From JAJYKN01 sp035516155 (GTDB taxonomy: Bacteria; Nitrospirota; UBA9217): a stretch of DNA of 64,000 nucleotides. Both the position numbers and the translations under genes were made by a program. Numbering within the stretch: position 1 is the first letter of the stretch; the number at the start of each line of letters is the position of its first letter. The DNA is taken from assembly GCA_035516155.1 (NCBI GenBank), contig DATJAP010000035.1, positions 100,050 to 164,049 of the forward strand, in the 5' to 3' direction. Below, one piece after another: positions 43,945-52,665 of the stretch. Below the pieces are notes generated by a model. It was not told the origin of the DNA. It worked only from the letters and a program-made list of their open reading frames with translations, and did no database searches.

Positions 43945-44304
43945 TTACTCACCTCCGATATGAAGCAGCTTGTCAGTCTTCACGGTCTTTGCCAGATACC
44001 AGTCCATGCTGGCGCGTTTCATGCCCTCGGGCGTGTCTTCCTTATGATAGCCCCGTGCTTCCGCGCAGGCTTCGCAGACGGTAATTTCCATTCCCTTGGC
44101 GATAAGCTCCTTCATGCGTTTTTCAAGATGCGAATAATCTTTGAAAGCCTTCTGTCCCTTTTTGGCCAGCATCACCGCGTTGCCGGACAGCCACATATTT
44201 ACCTTATGTCCCTTGCCGATTGCCGCCTCGGCAAGCTTAAAGGCAAAATCCAGCGACATCGAGCCGACCAGGGAAGGGAACGCACCAATTGTCAGTTCTC
44301 CCAT
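43945..44304 (-). CDS. DsrE-like protein
   Basis: 119 residues. The pattern GSMSLDFAFKLAEAAIGKGHKVNMWLSGNAV ... ITVCEACAEARGYHKED matches DsrE; the active-site cysteine of A. vinosum DsrE aligns with VCEAC, which has two cysteines here. Abuts the DsrF-like gene. Confidence 0.78.
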   Translation of the reverse strand: MGELTIGAFPSLVGSMSLDFAFKLAEAAIGKGHKVNMWLSGNAVMLAKKGQKAFKDYSHLEKRMKELIAKGMEITVCEACAEARGYHKEDTPEGMKRASMDWYLAKTVKTDKLLHIGGE

Positions 44305-44421
44305 AGTTTTCCTCCTTATAAAATTGTCGTATTGATGCGGGACGCTTCCGTCCTGCGACGGAACGGATGGCGGTCGTTTGCGGGCCCCCCCTCCGTCATC
44401 ACGCGCCCCGCTTTCGGATTT

Positions 44422-44721
44422 CTACAACCAGGCTGACTTCTCGTAATCATTCATGATCAGATCAACGATGTCGCCATAGCCGATAACTTTCACCTTTGAA
44501 TTCACATTTGCCGCGGTATATCCTCTCGTCTCCAGATCGTCAGACAGGGCGTAAAAGGTCGCGCCCGCCTTGGAAAGCACAGGGGATTCTTTTCCGTTTT
44601 CCTTCACCACGGCATGATAGATTCCGTTGCCGACGAGAATAACGCCGAGTTTGTCGGCTTTCATTCTCTCAAAACCGTCTTCTGTCCTTCTCCAGTCGCT
44701 TAAAAAAATCGCTAACTTCAT
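44422..44721 (-). CDS. DsrH/TusB-like protein without cysteine
   Basis: 99 residues from the ATG at 44721 (GGAGGTGAG upstream, a second ATG at 44724). The size and layout fit DsrH/TusB (GVILVGNGIYHAVVKENGK ... GYTAANVNSKVKVIGYGDIVDLIMN), but no cysteine is present; the conserved TusB/DsrH Cys is missing. It may be a structural partner only. First of the H-E-F run. Confidence 0.7.
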   Translation of the reverse strand: MKLAIFLSDWRRTEDGFERMKADKLGVILVGNGIYHAVVKENGKESPVLSKAGATFYALSDDLETRGYTAANVNSKVKVIGYGDIVDLIMNDYEKSAWL

Positions 44722-44748
44722 CATCTCACCTCCCCAGAGCGAGTTCGA

Positions 44749-44785
44749 TAAAAAAACAGGGGATAATTTTTCAACTATCCCCTTT
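44749..44785 (-). terminator. Terminator after the second ferredoxin
   Basis: AGGGGATA (44758-44765) pairs with TATCCCCT (44776-44783); on the minus strand the stem is followed by a run of Ts (complement of A at 44750-44756). It sits between ferredoxin and DsrH-like genes, so readthrough or a second promoter is implied for the latter. Confidence 0.7.
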
Positions 44786-44808
44786 CGGTATGACACAATG
44801 TTACCGCA

Positions 44809-44994
44809 CTATATCTCGGTAACCGTAATCGCCTGCTGCGGGCAATTCTCCACGCAGGTCAGGCAATTAATACATTCGGACATGTTCGCCGGCTCGGACT
44901 TGTCTGCCTCCATTTTGAAAACGGATTGAGGGCAAACGTTTACGCAGGTACCGCAGCCGTCGCACTTGTTTTTGTCAACTGCTACCATGTACAT
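44809..44994 (-). CDS. 2[4Fe-4S] ferredoxin
   Basis: 61 residues, starting MYMV. Full cluster motifs CDGCGTC-x3-C and CINCLTC-x3-C. About three quarters identical to the ferredoxin at 37541, including an identical C-terminal ENCPQQAITVTEI. Probably a soluble carrier for DsrAB or the DsrMKJOP side. Located between dsrC and the dsrHEF-like genes. Confidence 0.92.
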   Translation of the reverse strand: MYMVAVDKNKCDGCGTCVNVCPQSVFKMEADKSEPANMSECINCLTCVENCPQQAITVTEI

Positions 44995-45183
44995 GGCGGT
45001 TACTTCCTCCTGAATTTTGTAGATGCTGACTTCCGTACTGCATATCCTGATCGTTGTCGCGCACCCTGACCGTTGCTGCGCCTCAGCTCAGGAGAAGGCC
45101 AACAGGTACGTTTACCCCCTCAGGCCGCCACCTTGAACCCGACAGGCGTCCACGACCGGATTGATCCGGGAAACGTAGAAATA

Positions 45184-45519
45184 CTATACGCAGCCGGTCG
45201 GTTTCGGAAGACCTGCGATTTTGCAAGCCTGCTTTGCCGGGCCGCCCGGATAAAGCTCATAAAGGTACTTGGTATTGCCTTTTTCGGGTCCCAGTTTCTT
45301 GCCGATTTCCTTTACCAGGATCTTGATCATCGGCGCGATCTGATACTGCTTGTAGTAATCGCGGAGGAAATTCACCACTTCCCAGTGCTGATCGCTCATT
45401 GCGATTCCTTCGACCTCCGCGAAATAGTTGGCGACATCCATATTCCAGTCGTCCAGATTGGCCAAAAATCCGTCCTCATCCACTTCAATCGTCTTACCTT
45501 TTACCGAGATTGTTCCCAT
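45184..45519 (-). CDS. dsrC: DsrC sulfur-carrier
   Basis: 111 residues. Ends in KQACKIAGLPKPTGCV: both functional C-terminal cysteines, separated by ten residues, so it is the full two-cysteine DsrC, not a TusE-type single-Cys protein. DsrC carries the sulfur bound by DsrAB and is re-reduced by DsrMKJOP. Confidence 0.96.
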   Translation of the reverse strand: MGTISVKGKTIEVDEDGFLANLDDWNMDVANYFAEVEGIAMSDQHWEVVNFLRDYYKQYQIAPMIKILVKEIGKKLGPEKGNTKYLYELYPGGPAKQACKIAGLPKPTGCV

Positions 45520-45628
45520 TGTTGTTGTCCCCTTTCGTTAATATGTTCAGGCGCCTTTATGAGCTCCCTCAACTGTATTTCCCAATTCTTTGTGCACCTG
45601 TGGTCCACACGATAAAAACGGAAATGAT

Positions 45629-45994
45629 TCATGATTGCTTGCGCTTTATATTCAGGATGTAAAGCCGGCCTTGGCCGTCCATAAATCCTTTGCTGATCCC
45701 TGTGGAACGGTGCGTCCGGAGATCATAATTCAAAACCGCGTCCTCGTAATCCTCTCCCGGAACCATGTCGGCCATGTCTTTCGAAAGTTTTTCCGCCGCC
45801 ATGCCAAGCACCTGCATCATCACCTCTCCCAGGTTCTTACCCGTCGGATCGGCGATGTAGATCGCGCCGCAGGTCCCGCATCTTCCCCCCTCGACGCTTT
45901 CCATGACAGTGAGGACCATGGTTTTGGGAGGTTCTAGCTTACTGCCGCAAAACGGGCAGGTCGGCTCGATACTTCCCCTGGCTCCCGGATTCAC
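45629..45994 (-). CDS. Zinc-ribbon protein of the dsr locus
   Basis: 121 residues with GTG start at 45994 inside the dsrN stop (GTGA overlap, GGGGAGAGC upstream). N-terminal zinc ribbon: CPFCGSK and CGTCG pairs. A helical middle (GEVMMQVLGMAAEKLSKDM) and a C-terminal strand region (YEDAVLNYDLRTHRSTGISKGFMDGQGRLYIL) follow. I do not know the family name; its fixed location between dsrN and dsrC suggests a dsr-specific accessory role. Confidence 0.75.
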   Translation of the reverse strand: MNPGARGSIEPTCPFCGSKLEPPKTMVLTVMESVEGGRCGTCGAIYIADPTGKNLGEVMMQVLGMAAEKLSKDMADMVPGEDYEDAVLNYDLRTHRSTGISKGFMDGQGRLYILNIKRKQS

Positions 45995-47409
45995 GCTCTC
46001 CCCTGTTCTGTTTGCCCGAGTTGAGCATTGCGGTGTTTGCGGGCAATGCGAATCAAGGCTGGCGCCCACTGAGGTGTCGCCAGGGAATGGATATGGGTAT
46101 ACGCTGCTACCACGTTTTTATAGATGATGCCGTCACCCCTCCCATCTATGCCGGAGCCCCGATTTACATGATACGCCATTAATGGCTGGCCGTCAATATG
46201 GGAAACCCGGGAATAGTGGAACTCATGACCACGAATGCCGACACCTTTTTCAAGGAACGTGCTCGAGGCGCTTGATTTCAAGATTGAATAGCCATGCGCC
46301 TGCGGACGTTTTTCAAGCACAAAATCCACCGGAAGCACGGCGGTCATGGGATACCGTTCACCGCCGACCGTCAGACTCCTGCCTAGATAAATGAGCCCGC
46401 CGCACTCGGCGTAAACAGGCAGGCCTTTTTCCGCCGCATTGCGCACCGATGTGCAAAAACTTTCATTTGCCGCCAGTTCTGCGGCCTGTGTTTCGGGAAA
46501 ACCGCCGCCGATATAGAGCGCATCGATATCTCCCGGCAGCGCCCTGTCATCAAGCGCATTGATTTCTTTCAGCGAGGCCCCCTGGCGCTCCAGCGCCTCC
46601 AGGTTATCAGGGTAGTAAAACTGAAACGCCCGGTCCCTGATCACGCCAATCACGACCCGATCCCCTTGTTCGGGAAAAGGGTCATCGGATGATGCGCTCG
46701 GCGCGGACTCGATCTCCGGTGCCGCGCAGGCAACGGACCACAGCGTCTCAAGATCAAGATAACGTTCCACGAGGGACGCTGACGAAAATAGAGCCTGCTG
46801 CACTTCAGGATGTTCGTGAAACGGCGTCAATCCCATGTGCCGTTCCGGAAAGGCGTCTCCCCGTTGCCGCGGAACAGCACCAACTACGGGGAGTCCGCTG
46901 CTTTGAGCTATAGCTTTTCTGATTACGTTCTCGTGGCGCGTTGATGATACATTATTAAGGATGACCCCCGCCAGATTGACCGAGGGATCATACTGTCTGC
47001 ACCCTAAAACCGTTGCTGCGACGGTAGTTGTCGATTTTGTGCAATCGACAATAAGCGCCACCGGTGCTTTTAGCAAACTTGCTAGCCTGGCCGTACTATA
47101 AGTCCCCGATTCGTCAACTCCGTCAAAGAGCCCCCTGTTGCCTTCAATAACAACAGCGTCGCAGCCCTTTGAATGTTCTCGGAAGGACCGTTTGATGCGT
47201 TCCTGCCCCATCATGAAAAGATCGAGATTATAGCAGGGTTTTCCGGCTGCAACGCCAAGCCAGCCCGCATCGATGAAGTCAGGCCCTTTTTTAAAAACCG
47301 CAACCTGCCTGCCGGATTTTCTCCAGGCAGTAATAATCCCGATTGAGAGCGTTGTCTTGCCGAGCCCTCCCCGGGTGGCTGAAAGTACCAGCCTCGGAAT
47401 CGTCTGCAT
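45991..47409 (-). CDS. dsrN: DsrN, siroheme amidase (CobB-like)
   Basis: 472 residues. ATP-binding P-loop-like start ATRGGLGKTTLSIGI (about 10-24) with GPDFIDAGW, and a C-terminal glutamine amidotransferase domain with YAECGGLIYLG (catalytic Cys) and GHEFHYSR. CobB/cobyrinate a,c-diamide synthase family. In dsr operons the product amidates siroheme for DsrAB. Coupled to dsrD (TAATG) and the zinc-ribbon gene. Confidence 0.92.
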   Translation of the reverse strand: MQTIPRLVLSATRGGLGKTTLSIGIITAWRKSGRQVAVFKKGPDFIDAGWLGVAAGKPCYNLDLFMMGQERIKRSFREHSKGCDAVVIEGNRGLFDGVDESGTYSTARLASLLKAPVALIVDCTKSTTTVAATVLGCRQYDPSVNLAGVILNNVSSTRHENVIRKAIAQSSGLPVVGAVPRQRGDAFPERHMGLTPFHEHPEVQQALFSSASLVERYLDLETLWSVACAAPEIESAPSASSDDPFPEQGDRVVIGVIRDRAFQFYYPDNLEALERQGASLKEINALDDRALPGDIDALYIGGGFPETQAAELAANESFCTSVRNAAEKGLPVYAECGGLIYLGRSLTVGGERYPMTAVLPVDFVLEKRPQAHGYSILKSSASSTFLEKGVGIRGHEFHYSRVSHIDGQPLMAYHVNRGSGIDGRGDGIIYKNVVAAYTHIHSLATPQWAPALIRIARKHRNAQLGQTEQGRA

Positions 47410-47645
47410 TATGATTGCGGATTGGCTGAACCTTCCGTATGGGGAATTTCGATGAAGCTGCCGCCGAAATACGAATAGACCAGCTTGCCGCCATCAACAA
47501 GCTCGCGGATGGCCGCCTTGATTTCATCCCTGCTAGCCCCTTCGGCTTCCATGGCCTTGGTGATGTCGCCGGCCTTCATCTTCTTTTTCCCCATGTTCTT
47601 TTCTACCAGTTCATAAACTTTTTTCTGCAGTTCTGCAGCATCCAT
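47409..47645 (-). CDS. dsrD: DsrD
   Basis: 78 residues, winged-helix-like (ELQKKVYELVEKNMGKKKMKAGDITKAMEAEGASRDEIKAAIRELVDGGKLVYSYFGGSFIEIP). DsrD is a small protein that enhances DsrAB activity and is a marker for reductive-type dsr loci. Lies directly after dsrB and overlaps dsrN by one base. Confidence 0.9.
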   Translation of the reverse strand: MDAAELQKKVYELVEKNMGKKKMKAGDITKAMEAEGASRDEIKAAIRELVDGGKLVYSYFGGSFIEIPHTEGSANPQS

Positions 47646-47685
47646 AATTGCCCCCTCCGGTTATATTGTTCACAGCATCAGAAAA

Positions 47686-47712
47686 CCGGCCCCGGTTGCA
47701 TACCGGGGCCGG
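47686..47712 (-). repeat. Perfect GC hairpin between dsrB and dsrD
   Basis: CCGGCCCCGG (47686-47695), loop ttgcata, CCGGGGCCGG (47703-47712). On the minus strand TTTTC follows; a partial terminator or attenuator after dsrAB is likely. Confidence 0.65.
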
Positions 47713-47734
47713 CGTGGAGTCCGGATGATACGGC

Positions 47735-48808
47735 TTATTCCCACTTGAATGTGGGAGTCATTCTGAATGTCTCACGGGCAAAGGTGAAGTCATCGATGTG
47801 CTGATACGTGAACGGCAAGCCGGTCAGTTTGAAGAACCGCTCCCAGCCGATGCGCTCGATCCACTCGCCCATACGTTCGTGCTTCCTGGCATTCTGGGCA
47901 TAGACCTCGACGAGATGCTTCACCGCCTTGACCGTTTCGGGCCAGCGCGGCGGGTTGTTCGGGAGGAACGGGATAACCAGTCTGGACATGCGTGCCGGAC
48001 CGCGTGCGTTCGACACCTTGCCGCCGACATAGATGGAGATACCATCGCCGGCTCCATCGGCGATCGGAAGTGAAGGGCACATCGTGTAGCAGTTGCCGCA
48101 ATACATGCAGCGCTCGGACTTGATCTTCACTGATTTCGCCGCCGGGTTCGGGCTGATTGCGCCTGTGGGGCATGATGCGATGGTTGTCGGGATTTCGCAC
48201 TGGTTGCCGAGCGTCGCATCATTGACCTTCGGGGGCTTGCGGTGAATGCCGAGGATGGCAATGTCGGAGCAATGGACTGCGCCGCACATGTTCAGGCAGC
48301 AGGCCAGGGCGATCCTGACGCGCGCCGGCAGGCTCTTCGTGGTGAAGTACTCATGGAGTTCGTCCATGACCGCCTTCACAACGCCCGATGCGTCCGTGGC
48401 AGGGGTGTGGCAATGGATCCATCCCTGGGTATGCACCACGTTGCTGATGCCGTAGCCGATACCGCCAACAAGATGCCCGCGCTTCTTGAGTTCCGCCTGA
48501 AGAGCGTCTACCTGCCCCTTTGCAGGGAAGAACTCGACGTTATGGCGGGTCGTCCAGCGGAGGTGTCCGCCGCTGAATTTTTCAGCGATATCGCACATCT
48601 CGCGGATGAAGTCGGTGCTCACGAGGCGGGACGTAGCGATGCGGACGGTATACAGCTCGTCGCCGGTCTCGGAAACATGTTTCATCGTTCCTTTGTTGAT
48701 ATATTCATGATACTTCCACTTCCCGTAATTCTTTGCGATAACGGGAGGCAGAAATTTATGATAGTCAGGTGCACCAATATCTGTTATTCTCTTCGGTTTG
48801 TCAGCCAT
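47735..48808 (-). CDS. dsrB: Dissimilatory sulfite reductase beta subunit
   Basis: 357 residues. Siroheme/[4Fe-4S] cysteines in ACCLNMCGAVHC (about 175) and CPTGAISP (near 218), ferredoxin insert motif CMYCGNCYTMCP (about 235), and the ending GLPFTYQHIDDFTFARETFR characteristic of DsrB. Forms the catalytic A2B2 complex with DsrA and reduces sulfite. Follows dsrA by 41 bp. Confidence 0.96.
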   Translation of the reverse strand: MADKPKRITDIGAPDYHKFLPPVIAKNYGKWKYHEYINKGTMKHVSETGDELYTVRIATSRLVSTDFIREMCDIAEKFSGGHLRWTTRHNVEFFPAKGQVDALQAELKKRGHLVGGIGYGISNVVHTQGWIHCHTPATDASGVVKAVMDELHEYFTTKSLPARVRIALACCLNMCGAVHCSDIAILGIHRKPPKVNDATLGNQCEIPTTIASCPTGAISPNPAAKSVKIKSERCMYCGNCYTMCPSLPIADGAGDGISIYVGGKVSNARGPARMSRLVIPFLPNNPPRWPETVKAVKHLVEVYAQNARKHERMGEWIERIGWERFFKLTGLPFTYQHIDDFTFARETFRMTPTFKWE

Positions 48809-48849
48809 TCTAGGTTTCCCTCCTTGATATTATTCGAGTCAGTGTAGGA

Positions 48850-50028
48850 CTACTTCACTTCACCCTCTGCCCAGAAGACGTAGGGGTTGGTCCTCGGCGC
48901 CTTGACCATCTGCGGAACCGGTGGAAGACCGGTTGCTTCAAGCATGGATCTCATGCCCATACGGTCGACCAGTTCGCCGATGCGTTCACGGTTCTTTCCG
49001 TGCTCATCCCACCATTCCCACAGCTTGCGGATAAGGTCTTCGAGGTTGTCATAGGGTGCTTCAAGCTTCATGAAGGGAACAAGGACCCAGCTCATAAGAG
49101 CGCCGGTCACGATCGGGGCCTTTCCGCCCAGCATGATGGTCGCGCCCTTCTCTTTGCCGGGGCGCAATGCCTTTGGCATGCGATTGATGCAGTGCATGCA
49201 GCGGTTGCAGTCCTTGTCGTTGATTTTGAGGCTGCTGCCGTCCCAGCTCATGCAATGGGTCGGGCACATATCGGTTACTTCCGTCTTGATGTCCATGTCC
49301 TTGGAATAGTTCTTCACCTCGGCGGCATCGATACGGATGTTGTCGCGCCAGGTGCCGATGATGGACATGTCGGCGCGTGCCACTGCCGCGGTGCAGTCAT
49401 TGGCGCAGCCGGAAACCTTGATCTTGAATTTGTAGGGGAATGCGGGGCGATGAAGCTCATCCTGGAATTTCTGGGTGAAGGTGTGGCAAATGTTCATGGT
49501 ATCGATGTTCGCAAACTCGCAGCGGGCCATGCCCACGCAAGCGCTCGGGGTGCGCAGACAGGAACCGGAACCGCCGAGGTCCCAGCCCTTTGCGGTTATT
49601 TCGGCGAAGATCGGCTCAAGTTTGTCTGTCTGGGTGCCGAGCCAGACCATGTCGCCGGTAGACCCGTGCATGTTCGTCATGCCGCTGCCGTATTTATCCC
49701 AGATATCGCACATTTCTTTAAGCGCCTTGGAGGTATAGAAGAAACCTGACGGGGGGTTGACGCGAACAGTGTGGAAATGGGCCACACCGGGGTATTCTTC
49801 GGGAAGGTCGCAGTAACGGCCGATAACGCCGCCACCGTAACCGAGGACGCCCACAATACCTCCGTGCTTCCAGTGGGTGACTTTGTCCCTATAAGATCTC
49901 TCCAGAATGCCGAGCAGATCATGCGCCGTGTTGCTTCTCTTTGCGGCTGTTTTGATCTCTTTTACGAAACTTGGCCACGCGCCTTTTTCCAGGTCGTCTA
50001 GCATCGGTGTCTTAACATCTTTGCTCAT
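48850..50028 (-). CDS. dsrA: Dissimilatory sulfite reductase alpha subunit
   Basis: 392 residues, a little shorter than the ~430 of many DsrA proteins. GGSGSCLRTPSACVGMARC and VSGCANDCTAAVARAD hold the siroheme-linked [4Fe-4S] ligands; CNRCMHCINRMP is part of the ferredoxin-type cluster. Strong AGAAGGAGG ribosome site before the ATG. First gene of the dsr locus; a 0.7-kb non-coding stretch lies upstream. Confidence 0.96.
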   Translation of the reverse strand: MSKDVKTPMLDDLEKGAWPSFVKEIKTAAKRSNTAHDLLGILERSYRDKVTHWKHGGIVGVLGYGGGVIGRYCDLPEEYPGVAHFHTVRVNPPSGFFYTSKALKEMCDIWDKYGSGMTNMHGSTGDMVWLGTQTDKLEPIFAEITAKGWDLGGSGSCLRTPSACVGMARCEFANIDTMNICHTFTQKFQDELHRPAFPYKFKIKVSGCANDCTAAVARADMSIIGTWRDNIRIDAAEVKNYSKDMDIKTEVTDMCPTHCMSWDGSSLKINDKDCNRCMHCINRMPKALRPGKEKGATIMLGGKAPIVTGALMSWVLVPFMKLEAPYDNLEDLIRKLWEWWDEHGKNRERIGELVDRMGMRSMLEATGLPPVPQMVKAPRTNPYVFWAEGEVK

Positions 50029-50684
50029 TAGAAAATCCTCCTTCTAGATTTTTTATCAGTACGTTATTTATTCGGTGAGCTCGAGAGTATTTGCGAAAAT
50101 GGAGGTTCTGATCTACGGCGTCTGCAGCGCTTCGCAAACCACAGACTACGAGACTGTCGGAATTCCCGTGAGTGGTCCCCCTTTCTGCTAACATTTTTAT
50201 TAGTGAACCGAGGTGGGCAGGTAAAAACAATTTATCACTACAACATCACTTCTTTCGCAACGTCAAGAAATGCGATTGTAAGTGTACTTTCAGTTTTAGT
50301 CAAATAAAAAAAATTAATTCTACTATAACTCCGCATAATTATCACGGTTGCGAATATTTATCCGACAACTAAATTATTACAAATAGTTATGTGTATTTAT
50401 GGATAATCAGGATTGGGTCTAGTGAATAGATTGCAATTTGACTGCCAGCGCCAGTGTGATCCTAAAAAATTAATCCATTTATTAATCATAATCTTATATC
50501 TTCTGACAACTGGGTGAATTCTTTTAATTATGGCATGTGCACCATTATTTTCCCCGGCCAATATCGCGATATATTGATTTTATTTAAATAATAAATAAGC
50601 TATTTAAAAATTGGTCATTTTACCAAAATAAGGCGTAATAGGCTGGAACCTTATTCTTGACTAACCACGTTGTCTGAGGCATCA
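50029..50684. other. Long AT-rich region upstream of dsrA
   Basis: About 650 bp without a gene; 50280-50680 is strongly AT-rich. A TTGACG (minus, 50266-50261) with a weak TTGTAG at 17-nt spacing (50243-50238) is a poor candidate dsrAB promoter. No riboswitch or RNA recognised. Confidence 0.4.
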
Positions 50685-50714
50685 TTGACAGGCATGAGGA
50701 CTTTCTGGTACGAT
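50685..50714 (+). promoter_or_regulatory. Promoter for the OsmC-family gene
   Basis: TTGACA (50685-50690), 18-nt spacer, TACGAT (50709-50714). A consensus -35 and moderate -10, placing the start near 50721. Confidence 0.55.
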
Positions 50715-50769
50715 AGCAAAATTTTTTAGGGCCATTTTTTATTTCATTTCAGGGATGGAGTCAGAGACC

Positions 50770-51189
50770 ATGATTGAAGCAAAAGTTACTCTCACACATG
50801 ATATGGTGTTTTCAGGCACGGCAACATCCGGCCATACTCTTCGCATGGATGCCGACGACGCGTCTGGTGGCCGCAACGCGGGGTTCCGACCCATGGAACT
50901 CCTGCTCGTTGGATTCGGCGGTTGCTCAGGCATGGATGTGATATCAATTCTCCGGAAAAAACGTCAACACATCACGGGTCTTGAAATCAATGTACAGGGA
51001 GAAAAGGCCGAAAACTTTCCAAAAGTTTACAGGGAAGTGCATATCGAGTATGTCGTCAAGGGGAAGGGAGTTGAGAAGGAAGCAGTTGAACGAGCCATCG
51101 CCTTGTCTCTCGATAAGTACTGCTCTGTCGGAGCAACATTGGCGAAGGCAGGAACAATCAAGCACAGCTATAAAATCGTCGAGGATTGA
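50770..51189 (+). CDS. OsmC/Ohr family protein
   Basis: 139 residues from the ATG at 50770 (GGAG 9 nt upstream; ATG at 50755 is the alternative). FGGCSGMDVISIL carries the first redox Cys (about 53) and KYCSVGATLAKAG the second (about 120), as in OsmC peroxidases or YhfA-like members. Divergent to the dsr locus. Confidence 0.88.
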   Translation: MIEAKVTLTHDMVFSGTATSGHTLRMDADDASGGRNAGFRPMELLLVGFGGCSGMDVISILRKKRQHITGLEINVQGEKAENFPKVYREVHIEYVVKGKGVEKEAVERAIALSLDKYCSVGATLAKAGTIKHSYKIVED

Positions 51190-51232
51190 TGGGGGGATTA
51201 AACCCTCATCCCGCCCGTCTGGAGCTTTGCAG

Positions 51233-51892
51233 TCAATTCTTTTTTTGCCGAAGATTCTCCATGTCTCGTTTCAGTGAATCGATCTGCACCTGGAGGTCGA
51301 TGAACCGTTCCGCGATGGGATCGGGGATGTGAATGTGGTCAAGAAGCGCTTCATCGGGAACGCGTTCGTCCTTGATTCTCACAATTTTTCCCGGAATGCC
51401 GACCACGGTTGAGTGATCCGGCACATCCTGAAGTACCACCGAGTTTGCACCGATCTTGACATAATCACCGATTTTGACGGGGCCAAGTACTTTTGCGCCG
51501 GCACCCACGACAACGTGGCTCCCCAGCGTCGGGTGGCGTTTGCCCCGTTGCTTGCCCGTCCCTCCAAGCGTCACTCCCTGAAAAAGCGTGACGTTATCGC
51601 CGATCTCCGTTGTCTCGCCGACTACCACCCCCATCCCGTGGTCAATGAACATCCCCGACCCGATTGTCGCACCAGGATGAATTTCAATGCCCGTTATAAA
51701 CCGTGCGAACTGTGATAAGGCCCTCGGGACAAAAGGAATGCGTTTTTTCCACAGCCAGTGAGCGAAACGGTGGAGCAGAAGCGCGTGAAAACCTGCATAC
51801 GTCAGGGCGACCTCTAATCTGCTTGTCGCGGCAGGATCCATGGAAAGCGCCGCATGGAAATCTTTTCTGATTTTTCGAATGGTATTGCTCAT
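51233..51892 (-). CDS. cysE: Serine O-acetyltransferase
   Basis: 219 residues, the short (EpsC/CysE) form with N-terminal helices and a left-handed beta-helix of hexapeptide repeats: IHPGATIGSGMFIDHGMGVVVGETTEIGDNVTLFQGVTLGG is intact with the catalytic His pair. Ends in a coiled-coil helix (DLQVQIDSLKRDMENLRQ). First step of cysteine synthesis, providing O-acetylserine. Confidence 0.93.
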   Translation of the reverse strand: MSNTIRKIRKDFHAALSMDPAATSRLEVALTYAGFHALLLHRFAHWLWKKRIPFVPRALSQFARFITGIEIHPGATIGSGMFIDHGMGVVVGETTEIGDNVTLFQGVTLGGTGKQRGKRHPTLGSHVVVGAGAKVLGPVKIGDYVKIGANSVVLQDVPDHSTVVGIPGKIVRIKDERVPDEALLDHIHIPDPIAERFIDLQVQIDSLKRDMENLRQKKN

Positions 51893-52068
51893 GTTTTCAT
51901 CTTGGATTGAAGAGCGCCGCCTGACAAGTGAAAAACCCCTTCGGAATCGAACACGATAATAGGCAGGAGACAGTCACATCACCCAGCATTGACGTGCGTA
52001 TTTGTGCGTATTTGTCTTCACAGACGATTCCATTCCCGTTAAGGCTTTTAATTGGTAATCGTTTATGA
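51893..52068. other. Intergenic, no gene seen
   Basis: Contains a direct repeat GTGCGTATTTGT (two copies near 51994-52015) and nothing else that I can support. Confidence 0.3.
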
Positions 52069-52665
52069 TTATTCCCTGAGCCATCCGGGCGGAACGCCGG
52101 CCTTACGCGCTTCGTCGGGTATCACGACTTCAATCTGATTCCGTGCATCGTCGATTTCCTGCTGCACCTGCTTCATCTGCTGATCGATCTGGCTGGCTTC
52201 CTCCCGGCCTGCCAAGTGTCCCGATGCGGGTCCTCCCCAACTTTGAAGCAGTTGATCTCTCTTCTGTGCAAGATCCCGGTAGCGCTGCTCGGCGTCGCCT
52301 AGTCGCTGTTTCGCCGCTTTCATGCGCCCTTGCCAATATTCCTTCTGGTCCTTCAGACGTTCTTTCTGTTCGGAGTAATCGGAAGGAGATGTTATGTTCT
52401 GCCGCCCTGGCTGGTTTTCCGTTCCCTCTGCTCCCGGCGGCGATTCCAGCCTTCGCGCTTCGGACCGATATTCCATCGGAACTTTACTGAGACTGTCGGT
52501 AATATGAACAACTCCCTTGCTGTCGGTCCACTGATAGAGGTAGTGTTTCTGCTCTTCCTGTTTTTTCTGTTCCTGACTGCCCGTCTGGTCATTGACCTGC
52601 GTATAAGCCGGCGCACCCATGATTAGAAAAACAAAAACCATCAGAAAATAATAGAGCATCCTCAT
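52069..52665 (-). CDS. DUF4124-type exported protein
   Basis: 198 residues from the ATG at 52665 (overlaps the ispF stop by 4 bp; ATG at 52659 is equally possible). Sec signal peptide (MLYYFLMVFVFLIMGAPA), then a YLYQWTDSKGVVHITDSLSKVP motif typical of the DUF4124 module, then a long charged coiled coil (KERLKDQKEYWQGRMKAAKQRLGDAEQRYRDLAQKRDQL). Probably periplasmic; function unknown. Confidence 0.8.
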   Translation of the reverse strand: MRMLYYFLMVFVFLIMGAPAYTQVNDQTGSQEQKKQEEQKHYLYQWTDSKGVVHITDSLSKVPMEYRSEARRLESPPGAEGTENQPGRQNITSPSDYSEQKERLKDQKEYWQGRMKAAKQRLGDAEQRYRDLAQKRDQLLQSWGGPASGHLAGREEASQIDQQMKQVQQEIDDARNQIEVVIPDEARKAGVPPGWLRE

